Source: Cycas panzhihuaensis (taxonomy: Eukaryota > Cycadophyta). Taken from it: a stretch of DNA of 64,000 nt. Both the position numbers and the translations under genes were made by a program. Positions 54,116 through 64,000 of this stretch are shown piece after piece; position 1 is the stretch's first letter; each line of letters begins with the position of its first letter. The notes beneath the pieces are model-generated. The model worked only from the letters and a program-made list of their open reading frames with translations, did not search any database and was not told the origin of the DNA. The DNA lies in NCBI GenBank assembly GCA_023213395.1, contig CM041465.1:119791741-119855740 (forward strand), given 5' to 3'.

Positions 54116-55400
54116 TCTTACTAAAGGCAAAACTTTGATATGATGATCAAAAATTAGAGTGGTGCTGAAATTATCCTTGGAGATGCTCACGTCTTGTCGA
54201 TGGAAGGTATCGGCGAAGTATTCATTGCAAGAGGTAAGTTTACTGGGGGTATACTATATACCCAAGATGCAGTTGAACCTTCTTTCAGCCCAAGAAATCT
54301 GCAAACAAGGCTTGAAGGTGGAGATCTATGATAATAAATGCCTGATTAAGGATCCAAAACAGAACTTTGTTGTCATAGCTACTGGAAAAGTCAGGGACAA
54401 CTTCTGGGTGTTTGAGAAATTTCAATCTCAGAAGAAGTCCTATGCCTTTGTTGCCAGCGCGGATGACATGAGTAAATTGTGGCACAATCGCCTCGAACAT
54501 CTTAATTACAGGAGCATTGCACTACTGAAGAGGTTGAAGATGGTGGAAGGATTACCATCAGTTTTCGGCTCAGATGGTGTTTGCGAAGGGTGTATGTATG
54601 GCAAGCATCACAGCTACCTTTTTGCCCAGGATAATGCCTGGAGAGCCAAGAAGAAGTTGGGGCTTGTTCATTCAGAAGTAATGGGACCTCTCCCTAACCC
54701 TTTTATACCAAGAGCTCAATATGCCCATGTGTTTGTGGATGATTACACTAGGAAGGCTTGGGTCTACTTTCTCAAGAACAAGTTAGATGTGTTTGATGGC
54801 TTCCGTGACTAGAAAGCGATGGTAGAAAATGAATGTGATAAGAAAATAAAATCTTTAAGAAGTGATAATGTCAAGGAATACAACAACCATGCGTGTAATT
54901 AGTTCTACCGCGATCATGGTATTAAGCGGGAATTTATAGTCTTGTATACCCCACAACAAAACAAAGTTGCTGAATGAAAAAACCATACCATGATAGAGAT
55001 GGCGAGGTGTATGGTACATGCTAAAAACCTGCCACCGAAGTTTTGGACAAAAGCTGTGGCAACTACTATTTATATTTTGAACCAAGTATCCACTCAAGCA
55101 GTTCGAAGCATGGCCCCCGAAGAGAAATGGACCGGTCGAAATCCTGTCATTAGCCATTTAAGAACATTTGGGTGTATTGCATACGCCCACACCCAGATGA
55201 TACTTGGAAGATGCTAGATTAGAAGAGTCTAAAATGTATATTTATGGGGTATTGCACTGAGAATAAAGCCTACAGACTATGGGATCCACAAGGGGAGAAG
55301 ATTGTGGTTAGTCGAGATGTAAAATTTGATGAGACATCGACATATCATGCTGACAGATCGTCAAAGGAGCCATTTTACCACCCCCCCTCCCCCCACTTCT
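54116..55400 (+). pseudogene. Copia H protease remainder and integrase
   Basis: Open at 54159-54812: LLGVYYIPKMQLNLLSAQEI, LWHNRLEHLNYRSIALLKRL, CEGCMYGKHHSYLFAQDNAW, LVHSEVMGPLPNPFI and FVDDYTRKAWVYFLKNKLDV, then a Trp or Gln stop. The second Asp region (SDNVKEYNN) is altered from DNGGEY. Open again at 54990-55217: MIEMARCMVHAKNLPPKFWT and HLRTFGCIAYAHT. A poly-C run (55380-55393) lies in the linker. Confidence 0.85.
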
Positions 55401-56400
55401 ACCATTCCTAGATTCATCAAGCAAAGAGGACACTGAGCGAGTCGTTGGAACACTTGAGGAAGCAGGATCAAGTGGGACAAGTAATAGTGAGGAGCCGCCG
55501 CGAGATGAAGAACCTCCAGCAATGGGTTCTTCAAAACGTTTATGGGCAAGGAAGACTCTAGAAAATTCTGGTGTGGCGATGCATACCTTAACTGATGATC
55601 GAAGAATACGAAGTCAACATGGCGATCAAACTCTGCTAGTAGACACCAACATCTCAAGTGATCCTAATTCGTTCGATGAAGCAAAAGGAGATCCACAATG
55701 GAGAGCTACAATAAAGGAAGAGTATAGTTCTCTGTTGAAGAACGACACGTGGGATTTGGTTCCACTACCTCTGACGAAGAACCTTGTGGGATGCAAGTGG
55801 GTCTATAAGACAAAGTTCTGCTCCGATGGAGAGGTGGATAAGTATAAGGCCAGACTTGTTGCACAGGGATTCAAGCAGAAAGAAGGAATTGACTATGAGG
55901 AGACGTTTGCACCAATATCCAGAATGACAACGGTCTGATTGCTCATTCCCTTGACAGTTGCTTACGGTTAGGAGTTACACTAGATGGATGTAAAGTCTGC
56001 ATTCCTTAATGGAGATCTAAAAGAGGAGATATATATGTCACAACCTCTGGGATTCGTTAAGGACGACCAGGAACACCTTGTCTGTCATCTGAAGAAGTCA
56101 ATCTATGGCCTAAAACAAGCACCTCATGCTTGGTATGAAAAGATGGATGCGAAGTTGAAAGTTGAAGGTTTCAAAATTTCAGAACTAGATCCAAATCTGT
56201 ATGTGAAGAGAAGAGGGACTTCACTAGTTACTTGCATGGTGTATGTGGATGATTTGGTCATCGGCGATAACTGTGGAAAGGCTATTGCTAAAGTCAAATC
56301 TAATCTGGGAGCTTCATTTGACATGACAAACCTTGAGAGACTTCACTACTTCTTAGGCATTTAGGTCAAGCAGATGGATGACAAGATCATGTTGTTGCAG
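55401..56400 (+). pseudogene. Copia H linker and reverse transcriptase
   Basis: Open at 55522-55938 ([60 protein letters not shown]). After a TGA it is open again at 55984-56364 ([70 protein letters not shown]). The catalytic YVDD is intact. Only about two stops separate it from a complete RT. Confidence 0.9.
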
Positions 56401-57235
56401 TCGCAGTATGTGAAGAACTTGTTGGAGAAATTTAAAATGCAAAATTTCAAATTAGTTGCAACACCATATGTAAAAGGCGCTAAGTTATAGAAGGATATGG
56501 CCAAGCCCTCTGTATATGGCACAAAGTATCGCCAGTTGATAGGGAGTCTGATCTATTTGACTCATACCAGGCCTGATATCGCATTCACTGTCGGGTTGAT
56601 TTCTCGCTACATGCAGAATCCTTAGGAACCTCATTTGGTTGCTGCAAAGCGGATTCTAAAGTATTTGAAGGGAACAATCAATCTTGGTCTCGAATACCAT
56701 CGAGATGAAGAGATACGGTTGTATGGCTACACGGATGTTGATTGGGGAGGAGATTCTGACAATCAGAAATCCATTGTTGAGTATCTATTTAGTGTTGGCA
56801 ATGGATTTGTTTCGTGGCAATCAAAGAAGCAGCAGACAATGGCGCTCTCTTCTACAGAAGCAGAATATCAAGGACTCAGTGCGGGTGCGAAGGAAGCCAT
56901 ATGGTTGCAAGGTCTCTCGGAGTTTCAAATGGACACCCGGTTATCTTTGTTGATAATCAAAGTACCATTTGCCTATCAAAGAATCTAGAGTTTCATACGT
57001 GTACGAAGCACAATGAGATTCAACACTATTACATTCGTGAAGAGATCAAATCAAGGAAGCTGCAGATCAACTACTGTCCGAGTGAATTCCAGGTTGCAAG
57101 CGTGTTCACCAAACATCTCATTGAAGATCAATTCATGAAGATGCATATTGGATTTGAACTCACCGATGTTATCCTTGAGGGGGGATGTATTGACAAGGAT
57201 AAAAAAGTTGCAAGATAATCCCAGCCTTCGTGATA
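56401..57235 (+). pseudogene. Copia H RNase H
   Basis: Connector [20 protein letters not shown] lies near 56519-56575 with a TAG before it. 56635-56988 is open with AAKRILKYLKGTINLGLEYH, DVDWGGDSDNQKSIVEYLFS, SWQSKKQQTMALSSTEAEYQ and GLSAGAKEAIWLQGL. The final part, QHYYIREEIKSRKLQINYCP then FTKHLIEDQF, is in a second frame (56814-57218) after a 1-nt indel at about 56930. Confidence 0.88.
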
Positions 57236-57262
57236 ACACAATTGTTGTAGTTGGCAAGCTCC

Positions 57263-57334
57263 CCACATTCATATTAAGGGGGGATGTTAACGTGGCAGTT
57301 AATTATTAAAGGCACTTAGTTAATGTTAATGTGG
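57263..57334 (+). promoter_or_regulatory. Inverted repeat spanning polypurine tract and 3' LTR edge (H)
   Basis: ccacattcatattaa (57263-57277) pairs with ttaatgttaatgtgg (57320-57334) at 13 of 15 positions, enclosing the polypurine tract (57276-57284) and the LTR start. Confidence 0.6.
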
Positions 57335-57654
57335 TTTAATTAAGCGAAAAGGTGCGAAGCCAAAAGGTGCAACTTATTCAGAGGGTCACAACCCTAATTG
57401 GGTGACACCTCTTGGAAGAATATAAATGCCTTGAGTCCTTTTGTATTAGATGAATTATTGTATCAATCCATTGTGAAATAATCAAGTGATCCATCAAAGA
57501 TCCTTTTGTGGTAGGTTTTTTCTCGAAAGGGTTTTTCCACGTAAATCTTGTGCACTATGCATCTGTTTTCTGTGTGTATATTTGTTTGCTTGCTGTGTAT
57601 GGTAAAAGATTCTGCGGTTGGAAACATTTGTGTATGATTTCATGTTCTCGAACA
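57285..57654 (+). repeat. Copia H 3' LTR
   Basis: It is 370 bp, the partner of 51380-51728, with an internal tandem duplication near 57345-57370. Confidence 0.92.
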
Positions 57655-58246
57655 AGTGTCTTCGTATCTTTTGTATCTTTGTTCCTATCTCAATAACATA
57701 CCAGTCAGTTCATCAAGAGACATTTCTTCAGTTATACCAGTATTGGTTATTGTGTTAATGGTTACATCAAAAGCCTTTGGAAGTTTTCCTGCTACCATTT
57801 CAACTATTTCCTTTTTAGAAATAATTGCCCCAGTACTAAGGAGTTCATTCCATATAATAATGACTTTGTGAATGAAGACTGCTACTATTTCTGTTTCTTT
57901 CATAGTCAGTTTAAATAACTCATGTTTCATGGTTATAACCCTTGCTCTATTCTTTTAGGCATAAAGATTTTCAAGAGCCTTCCAAATCTGGGAGCAGGAA
58001 TTTGATTTGTCATTGTAATCAAGAGGTTATCAGAGACTGCCAATTTCAAAGTTATTACTCCTACATTATTCCTTCTTTCCAATTTTTCTGGGCATCTCCT
58101 TCAATTTCTAGCATTTTTTCTTCCCCAATGGTTAATTCCCATGCATTTTTTGCATGAAACAAGGCTTCCATTTTAATTCTCCAAATATGGTAATTATTCC
58201 CAGTCAGTTTATTTGTATCATTGAGTCCCAAGTTTGAAGATGCCAT
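57655..58246 (-). pseudogene. Copia I gag N-terminal part
   Basis: The start Met is at 58244-58246 (MASSNLGLNDTNKLTGNNYH, IWRIKMEALFHAKNAWELTI). After a break it continues at 57685-57930 (HELFKLTMKETEIVAVFIHK, MVAGKLPKAFDVTINTITNT, LDELTGMLLR). The remainder is at 51379 and below, beyond H. Confidence 0.85.
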
Positions 58247-58940
58247 GATGTACTGAGTGAAAAAACAGATCTAAGAAGTTAGGTAGGTTTGAGAAAACTG
58301 GACCATACGACTGTACGGATGTTTGTACAGATTTCCATACAGATTTGAAGTTGGAAGGAATTATTTAAAAAGTACCTTAAACTGTAGATCTCTCAAATGG
58401 GTATCCAGATCTATGATTATTTTTTGAAATTTTTTTCCAGACATAAAGAAAATGGGGTTCGAATTTTAAATTTGCGCATTTAGGTTTGGAAAAAATGCTT
58501 GAAAATTTTGATAATAAGCACGAAAATCTTCAAGACTGGTATCAAAAGAATTGAATTTCAAAAACAAAGAGAATGAATCTGATATTACCCAACTTGATGG
58601 ATAGATTTAATCAAAATGAGCAAATTTCTCTCCAAAGCCACACAGACAGAAAAACTGATTTTTTTCCTTGAAAATGTCCTCAAATGAAGTCAGGCCAGAT
58701 AGAAGAAATGACGTTTGTATAGAAGCGCACCTGCTGGTAAATTTTTAGATCAATCTAAGAACTTCAAAAATTTTGAGTCCATACTTGACTGTACAGTTCT
58801 GTACAAATCCGTACAATGAGATATTCTGATCTTTGATGACTTTATCTTCTTCTATGAATGATTTGACGCAAACTTGAACCCCTTCACACGATCTCGCTGG
58901 AAGATGTTTTCTTAAAAATGTTGGATAAGCAGCACAGCCT
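58247..58940 (-). other. Copia I 5' leader
   Basis: Untranslated. GTAC is at 58313-58316 and 58325-58328 near gag, and at 58791-58794, 58801-58804 and 58811-58814 nearer the PBS, the same two-cluster layout as D. Confidence 0.65.
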
Positions 58941-58952
58941 GCTTCAATACCA
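58941..58952 (-). other. Copia I primer-binding site (mutated)
   Basis: The minus strand reads TGGTATTGAAGC next to the LTR, a mutated form of TGGTATCAGAGC. Confidence 0.75.
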
Positions 58953-59150
58953 TGTTAAAAATCAGGCTTCTCACATTGATGAAGAAGAAACCAATTGATT
59001 ATTATGAGAGGAAACCCTCCTTTTTATACATCAAACTTTGTAGTCGTTATATGGTTATTACATCTAAACATGTAGATTAAGAACAGTGAGGGTCTAATTA
59101 CATTACCCCTCTTTTTTAATAGTCCTAGAATAAAACATTGTACTCTAACA
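58953..59150 (-). repeat. Copia I 5' LTR
   Basis: It is 198 bp, plus-strand tgttaaaaatc...ctctaaca. In element sense its start carries AATGTTTTATTCTAGG, a variant of the AATGTTTTATCTAGG motif of A, B and D. The 3' partner is missing. The next five bases, gttac (59151-59155), would be the target duplication. Confidence 0.85.
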
Positions 59151-59155
59151 GTTAC

Positions 59156-59419
59156 ACATGATTTTATATATATATATATGAGAATTATATTCTCTCTTAA
59201 TGACGAAGCTTATTTTCACATCAACTGTCTATCTTAACAACTATTACACTTCATAAACATCCAAATCTATTCTATATGAGAATCTAATGATGTAGCCATA
59301 TTGATGAATCCCTTTAGCTCTTTCTTAGTAGATTCATCCTCAAACCTTCACGGTAGATGTCTTATAATCCATTCTAGAAGTTTAAGCCATATTATCCATC
59401 CACACTACACATAGTAGAT
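59156..59419. other. Unassigned stretch with short (TA)n
   Basis: A TA run at 59165-59179. It may be decayed protease of the gypsy fragment that follows, but no motif is clear. Confidence 0.35.
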
Positions 59420-59975
59420 GCTCTAGCCAAAGATTATACATTTATATTGTTGGTGAGAGGAAAGGCAGTTACTATACCTTTGTGCTTGGACGGTCCCAAC
59501 ATTGGAAGAATTGAAGATGTAGAGGCGGCCTCTTCCACCACAGTGGAAACAAAACCGACAGTGAGTCTGTGCTCAGAAATGGCCTATCAAACATTGTCCA
59601 CACCTAGAACAATCCCTAGTGAGGCATCATCATCTTACATACTTAATTGGTTGCAAAACACACGGGATGAGACAGAGCCAGTGAATTGCTACCATCTAGA
59701 GTTATGCCTCAATACTTCTGAGGACGACGAAGGTATGGACTTGGCAATGGAGCAAAAAGGAGAAAGCCTAAGATCTTTAAAAACAAAGAGGAAATAGGGA
59801 AAATAAAGCCAAAAGAGATTCAACACCTGCACGGTGTACAAGGTAACCCCAAGTTATTTAATGAAGTTCTCGAAATTTTTCCGTAATATTGGGGTCAACC
59901 TAATGTTGCCAAGAAACATTTGGAATCATGTATTAAAATTTTGAAAGAAAATAAATAGCAAGAAATTTTGTGGAG
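59420..59975 (+). pseudogene. Gypsy fragment O: protease end and protease-RT linker
   Basis: The open stretch 59447-59797 and its continuation to about 59970 align with the linker of the minus-strand gypsy at 15340-15883. IPLCLDGP matches FPLCSDGP, NWLQNTRDETEPVNCYHLEL matches the LQNAWEEVEPISCYYLEL copy, and KKHLESCIKILKEN matches KKYLEHCIDIMKN. Thus this apparently unknown ORF is a second, better preserved copy of the gypsy linker, in the opposite orientation. The segment is acidic and its function is unknown. It is cut on the right by J's LTR. Confidence 0.75.
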
Positions 59976-59983
59976 GTATTTAT

Positions 59984-60542
59984 TGTCGAAAGTGGCTTTA
60001 GGCCTATAATTCCCAAGATCTAGAAGATAATCCTCTCTAGTTCTAGAAAGCAAGAGATCAAAGCTTAATAATGGAAATGAGATTCAAATGAACAAGATCA
60101 AAGCATAAAGAGCAAGATGATACCAAATGGGAGGAGATGGAATTGGTCCAATCTCCAAATAAATACCAGTTGATTAGCAAACTAATAACATAACAATTCA
60201 ACTCCAACTCTACATGTGAAACATGAGAAGAGGTCTGAATATATAGAGTAACAAAAGAGACCTAAGGGCATTGAATGATTGACAAGTGTCGATCATCCAA
60301 GCTACATGCTTTACATGTCTTGCATGTCATGCATGTAGGACATGTGTCCTTTTGGGCTCTCAAGTGAGCAAAAAAGCATGAGGGTCCATTTGACCCTTAA
60401 GTGACAATGTTGTGTCACTAGAAAGAATGTGGGTGTGCACTTTATCACTCAAGTGATAAGTCACTCCATAAAGTACAAAAGTACAAATAATACATGAAAG
60501 AATAAATTATATATACCTAACATGTAAACATAAGGTTTAACA
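59984..60542 (-). repeat. Copia J 3' LTR
   Basis: It is 559 bp. In element sense it begins TGTTAAACCTTATGTTTACA, like M at 62092, and ends CGACA near 59984. It contains the same hairpin series as F and M (tatcactcaagtgata; gattgacaagtgtcgatc). Confidence 0.85.
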
Positions 60543-60560
60543 CCCCCCTTACTGTTTACA
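60519..60560 (-). promoter_or_regulatory. Inverted repeat spanning polypurine tract and 3' LTR edge (J)
   Basis: tgtaaaca (60523-60530) pairs with tgtttaca (60553-60560), and taagg (60531-60535) with cctta (60547-60551), with one bulge. The geometry is that of F, but the stem pair is G:C where F has A:T. Confidence 0.7.
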
Positions 60561-60898
60561 ATATTAAGCCAGACCCTTAGACCATCTTTAAATTTTACAA
60601 ATTTTTCTCTACCAAGAGACTTGGTAAAGACATCTGTTGTCTACTGCTCTGTAGGTCTATACTGGAGGTTGATCTCACCGTTTTGCACATGCTCTCTAAT
60701 AAAGTGATGATGAACCTCGATGTGTTTGGTCGCGTATGAAAAACTGGATTCTTGGCCAACTTGAGCACACTTTGATTGTCGCAATATATCTTGGTGGGGT
60801 GATCCTGTACAAGTCCAAGCTCCCCAAGAATCTGTCGAAGCCAGATAGCCTCACAAGCTATGCTAACTACAGCTTTGTACTCCGGTTCAATGGAGGAC
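60543..60898 (-). pseudogene. Copia J RNase H C-terminus
   Basis: The minus-strand reading gives the conserved end of copia pol: E-P-E-Y-K-A-V-V-S-I-A-C-E-A-I-W-L-R-Q-I at about 60835-60895, then H-I-E-V-H-H-H-F-I-R-E-H-V near 60690-60730, and T-D-V-F-T-K-S-L-G-R near 60610-60640. Small frameshifts break it. It is truncated by K. Confidence 0.78.
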
Positions 60899-61724
60899 TG
60901 TTGACTTAGGATTTCACACTACACTTGTGAGAAAATACACTTGTCAAGATAACACAAGTTGTAATCTAGTTTAGGATACAATCAACATAATCATCCCACA
61001 GATTTATTCACCATTCCACACAGTTAGGTCACAGTCTACACACAGCAATACAGTAATCCACACATATTCAGCATTCAATCTTCATAAACATAGAGAATCC
61101 ATAATTTCCACGTAACTCTTATTTTATTAAGCAATAAGTCTTTGTACACAAGGTGCTGGAATGCGTTCCCGGTGCATTCCAGCCACATACACTATCGCTG
61201 TCACATGTGTACCTGGAAGGTACACATCAATATACACGGCTTCAAGCTACTGCCATACGTACTGGTCTCTGTACCAATGTGTATCTGAATACTTGGCTCT
61301 CACCCTAACCAAATGGTCCTTTTGGAAGCCCTTAAATGTGCCTTCTTTGTGCCTTTTGGCTGAAGGGTTATGATTGTCTGTCATAACCGTACCCTTTCAG
61401 TCACAAGCGTACTTTTTGCTAACCATTGGTTAATCTCCTTAACCACTGTCTTAATCCATCCGTACGTACGTCTGACGTCATCCCATGTATCCTTCCATCA
61501 GGTCCTGCCATGTGTACCTTTACCGTCTGCTTGTGTTCTGCCGAAGGTACGTATCTGTGTTGTGTACCTTCTTAGGTATGCACCTGTCATACGTACCCAA
61601 AATGTTGACCTTTTCATCTTTCTGCTGCATGCGTACCTCCGTACGGTTCGTACTTGCACATCCATGGTTACCCAGCCTATTTCTAGTCCTCTCATAGCCC
61701 AGCGTGTCACAATATGCCCCAACA
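60899..61724 (-). repeat. LTR-like unit K
   Basis: An 826-bp block with TG...CA tips: tgttgactta at the left, and gccccaaca (TGTTGGGGC in minus sense) at the right. It cuts J's RNase H at aggac (60894-60898). It is rich in GTAC (for example 61441-61470 and 61627-61653). The minus orientation as a 3' LTR is inferred from the coding-like sequence to its right. Without a partner LTR the call is tentative. Confidence 0.4.
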
Positions 61725-61812
61725 TCTATCTCGGGTCAACGTGATGGGTTTGAGCATCCTTGCTCAACAAAAATTTCAAAATTTTGGGGTATTCCTCCCC
61801 CTCCCTTTCTCA

Positions 61813-62091
61813 AGGCTGCTCCCGCGGCCGCTGTTCCGCTGACGTAGCCAAAATTTCTTCGTTTATTTGGGTAAGTGTGGCAATTATTATGTCCTTTTCT
61901 TTGATTTTTTTCTGAAGGGTTGCTATCTCTACCTTGTACCCTTCTTCCATTTCTTTGATTAGTTGGATGATCTGGCATGATTTCTTGTCCGATGGAGGTG
62001 GTGTTGATGTTTCTCCCATCTCCATTACAGGCAAAAATTCTTCCCATTCTTCCAAGGAAGGTTCTATTTCTTCTGCCTCTACTGGTTCCTC
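61813..62091 (-). pseudogene. Coiled-coil protein fragment of element K
   Basis: A minus-strand open frame of about 93 codons, open at its upstream side where M interrupts it. An acidic N-terminal part (EEPVEAEEIEPSLEEWEEFL) is followed by a heptad-like helix (IIQLIKEMEEGYKVEIATLQ, KKIKEKDIIIATLTQINEEI) and a stop after RPREQP. I do not recognise the family. A gag or accessory protein of a retroelement is plausible because LTR-like sequence lies directly downstream. Confidence 0.45.
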
Positions 62092-62645
62092 TGTTAAACC
62101 TTATGTTTACATGTTAAGATTATGTATTTTAATTTTTATATAATATGTGTACTTTTGTACTTTAGGGGTGACTTATCACTTAAGTGATAAAGTGCACACC
62201 CACATTCTTTCTAGTGACACAACCATGTCACTAAAGGGTCAAATGGACCCTCATGCATTTTTGCTCACATAAGAGCCCAAAAGGACACATGTCCTACATG
62301 CAAGGCATGTATCTTGGATGTTTGACACTTGTCAAACATCTAAGGCCTTAGGTCTCTCATTTTACTCTATATAATGAGACCTCTCCTCATTGTCTCATAT
62401 AGAGTTGGAGCTGTATTGTTATGCTGTCAGCTTGCTAATCAAACTGTTTATTCATTTGGAGGTTGGACCAATTCCAACCCCACACATTTGGTATCATTCT
62501 CTTGTTCCTTCATTTTCATGCTTTGTCTTGCTTATGCTTTTCATCTTGAGAATATCATACTTGTTAGCATTTGTTGCTTTCTAGAACTAGAGTGAACCTA
62601 GCTTCTAGATCTTGGGACTGTGAGGCCATTAGGCCTCTTTTCATA
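62092..62645 (+). repeat. Copia M 5' LTR
   Basis: It is 554 bp, TGTTAAACCTTATG...CTCTTTTCATA, and matches J in inverse orientation. The terminal CA has become TA. It contains the palindrome tatcacttaagtgata (62174-62189). Confidence 0.85.
62317..62340 (+). promoter_or_regulatory. 11-bp perfect inverted repeat in M LTR
   Basis: gatgtttgaca and tgtcaaacatc pair perfectly around ct. It corresponds to 37836-37867 in F with different but still paired stem bases. Confidence 0.65.
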
Positions 62646-62647
62646 TT

Positions 62648-62660
62648 TGGTATTAGAGCA
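62648..62660 (+). other. Copia M primer-binding site
   Basis: tggtattagagca lies two bases after the LTR, a close variant of the initiator-Met complement. Confidence 0.8.
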
Positions 62661-64000
62661 AGAAGAGGCTAGTTCCCTCTGTTCTGTTTGTTGTTGCTCA
62701 AGGAGATTCAAAGAAGGGCTACAAACCCTTAGTGACGACCTTCGCCCTCCGAAGGCGATCCAAGGTTTGCTAAGACCCATTTTCTGCAAATTCAAACTTC
62801 TTGGAGCAGTGTTGAAGGCTGAAGCAAGGCTACTTTCAAATCTAAAATTTTTTTTCAAATCTCTATCAAAGGGTGCAACACTATTTTCTTCAAAAATAGT
62901 GCTTTTTCTTTAATTTTTCTTCAAAAAAAAATTATTTTCCGAAGATAAGAGGCGGATCGAGATATTAGATCACTTTGTGACTACAAATCAACTTTGTAAG
63001 CATTTTTGAGGCTCATAAGCATTTACTTAATCAATTTGTATCAGTTGTTCCTCAAATCTGGGTAAGTTTACTCACGTTTTTTGTAATTTTTCTACTAAAA
63101 TCTGCATTTTTTAGCTAATTTTTTTCTCACATTTGGATGCTGAGCTATTCTCCAGCCATTTGAAGCTCTCAGGCTGAATTTACTTGAAGTTTGAGGCCCC
63201 TTGCAGGTTGTGGATCAATTTTTGGGCATTTTCAGCCTTGAAATCCCACTCAAAAAGCACAAAAATTTACTGTTTTTCACTCTTTTTTCTCATATCAAGT
63301 TGGCTGTCCACATACTGACCCTGCATGCAGTTGTAGTAAACTTAAGGGAAGAGTCTTAGTGATTAATACGAGGGTTTAAAACCCCAGACAGCCGTACGCT
63401 CCAGTTTTCCTTTCTCAAGGACATGTAACCAGCCATAACTTCAATTACTTGCAGCTCTCTGCACACTTGACGAAAAACCTTGAGATTTTAGAGGGAGTTG
63501 GATACCATTTGGGCACACCTCCTCCTGAATTTTCAGCACAAACAGAGGTCTCTACACACTGTTCTCATTATTTGCGTGTCCATGGGAGCTGCCCAAATCA
63601 CGCTGCCATGATTGCAATTTTTTTTATATGTGATAAGTGACTCAAACAAGTAATTTCTAAGCACCATTATCATCATTAAGTGAAAATTTTCACTATTTTT
63701 AGTGCTTATTATGGCTCCCTGCATAGTGTCCTTATTGCTCAAAGTTACAAAAAAAAAAATTGAATTTCGGCCTTTATTTTTAAGCACTTCAAGCTTTATT
63801 TTACACTTATTCCATGTTTGTAAGTGTTAAAAAGTATTGTTGAAAGTGATTTTAAGTATTGATACTTTGTCAAAAGTGATATTTATCACTATTTCAACAC
63901 TCCTTTTAAGGCACCTTGCATGGTGACCTATTGCCCTTAGTCACAAAAAGGGCTCAAAAATACTTTGTACTTAATAAAATCACTTCATTTTTTTATCGTT
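62661..64000 (+). other. Copia M leader
   Basis: No gene. The motif pair ccctgcatagtgtcc (63716-63730) and ccttgcatggtgacc (63914-63928) is an internal repeat of the shared leader element. Confidence 0.65.

Larger units (their letters stand above)
51380..57654 (+). mobile_element. Ty1/copia element H, full length, inserted in I gag
   Basis: Plus strand, 6275 bp. LTRs are at 51380-51728 (349 bp) and 57285-57654 (370 bp), starting TGTTAAC(A/G)TGGCAGTT and ending AACA. The 3' LTR has an internal duplication of about 16 bp (gcgaagccaaaaggtg). The PBS is near-perfect. The flanks attag and agtgt do not form a clean 5-bp duplication; only ag is shared. Gag, protease-integrase and RT-RNase H are in order with comparatively few stops. 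Confidence 0.92.
48831..59150 (-). mobile_element. Ty1/copia element I, 3'-truncated and split by H
   Basis: Minus strand: 5' LTR 58953-59150, degenerate PBS, leader, gag (58246-57655, continuing 51379-51000), protease, integrase and RT. It stops just before the YVDD box at about 48831, so the RT C-terminus, RNase H and 3' LTR are gone. Element H sits inside gag between 51379 and 57655. The sequence style and the MASSNLGLNDTNKLTGNNYH start place it with A, B and D. Confidence 0.85.
59984..60898 (-). mobile_element. Copia element J, 3' end only
   Basis: Minus strand: 3' LTR 59984-60542, polypurine tract and the last third of RNase H up to 60898, where K begins. The LTR belongs to the same family as M and is related to F. 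The rest of the element lies beyond K/M or is lost. Confidence 0.82.
62092..64000 (+). mobile_element. Copia element M, 5' end (runs off the window)
   Basis: LTR 62092-62645, PBS 62648-62660 and a leader of at least 1.3 kb. It shares the LTR family with J, and its leader shares ggcaccttgcatggtgacc (63910-63928) and the following cttaataaaatcac with F's leader. Gag has not started by 64000, consistent with F's 2-kb leader. Confidence 0.83.

Noticed and set aside
61161-61744. Plus-strand frames of 70-124 codons within unit K
   Set aside because: They overlap each other in different frames inside an LTR-like non-coding block and show no domain.

Overview
This is a plant nuclear window from a large, repeat-rich genome. 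It consists almost entirely of nested, decayed LTR retrotransposons. The plant assignment rests on Ty1/copia primer-binding sites complementary to initiator tRNA-Met (TGGTATCAGAGCC and variants), copia and non-chromovirus-like gypsy polyproteins, and one host gene fragment of the RPB5 family whose C-terminus looks like the plant Pol V/Pol II fifth subunit. Element density and decay suggest a gymnosperm or another seed plant with a very large genome, but the sequence alone does not identify a species.

Layout. (1) 1-17850: one Ty3/gypsy element on the minus strand (gag near 17.8 kb, integrase near 1.7 kb, then a 22-bp minisatellite). It is cut by two complete copia elements, A (4219-9393, TSD gtctc) and B (10061-15334, TSD ttcac). 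(2) 18110-18767: the 3' tail of a further copia (L). (3) 18768-21620: the only host-like stretch, with 3' exons of an RPB5-family gene on the minus strand. (4) 21621-27338: complete copia C (TSD cccat). (5) 27651-45210: an old plus-strand copia E. It carries a GC-rich TRIM-type composite (27823-28907, TSD ttgtc) in its 5' LTR, copia D (30871-36099, TSD aagtc) in gag and copia F (37597-44902, near-TSD agaac/agaag) in integrase. (6) 45208-59150: truncated copia G, then minus-strand copia I lacking its 3' end, itself split by copia H (51380-57654). (7) 59420-64000: a plus-strand gypsy fragment (O), the 3' end of a minus-strand copia (J), an LTR-like unit (K) and the 5' end of a plus-strand copia (M) that runs off the window.

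No element has an intact polyprotein. Stops and frameshifts interrupt every gag and pol, many of them explained by C-to-T change. LTR comparison by eye orders the insertions roughly as F (youngest, about 9 differences in 540 bp), then A, then D, B and H, with C older.

The most interesting signals are non-coding. There is a TRIM tandem array joined tail-to-tail to an inverted TRIM inside one target duplication. An inverted repeat straddles the polypurine tract/3' LTR boundary in seven elements, with a compensatory change. A covarying hairpin lies in the F/J/M LTRs, and GTAC clusters recur in the 5' leaders of several copia families.
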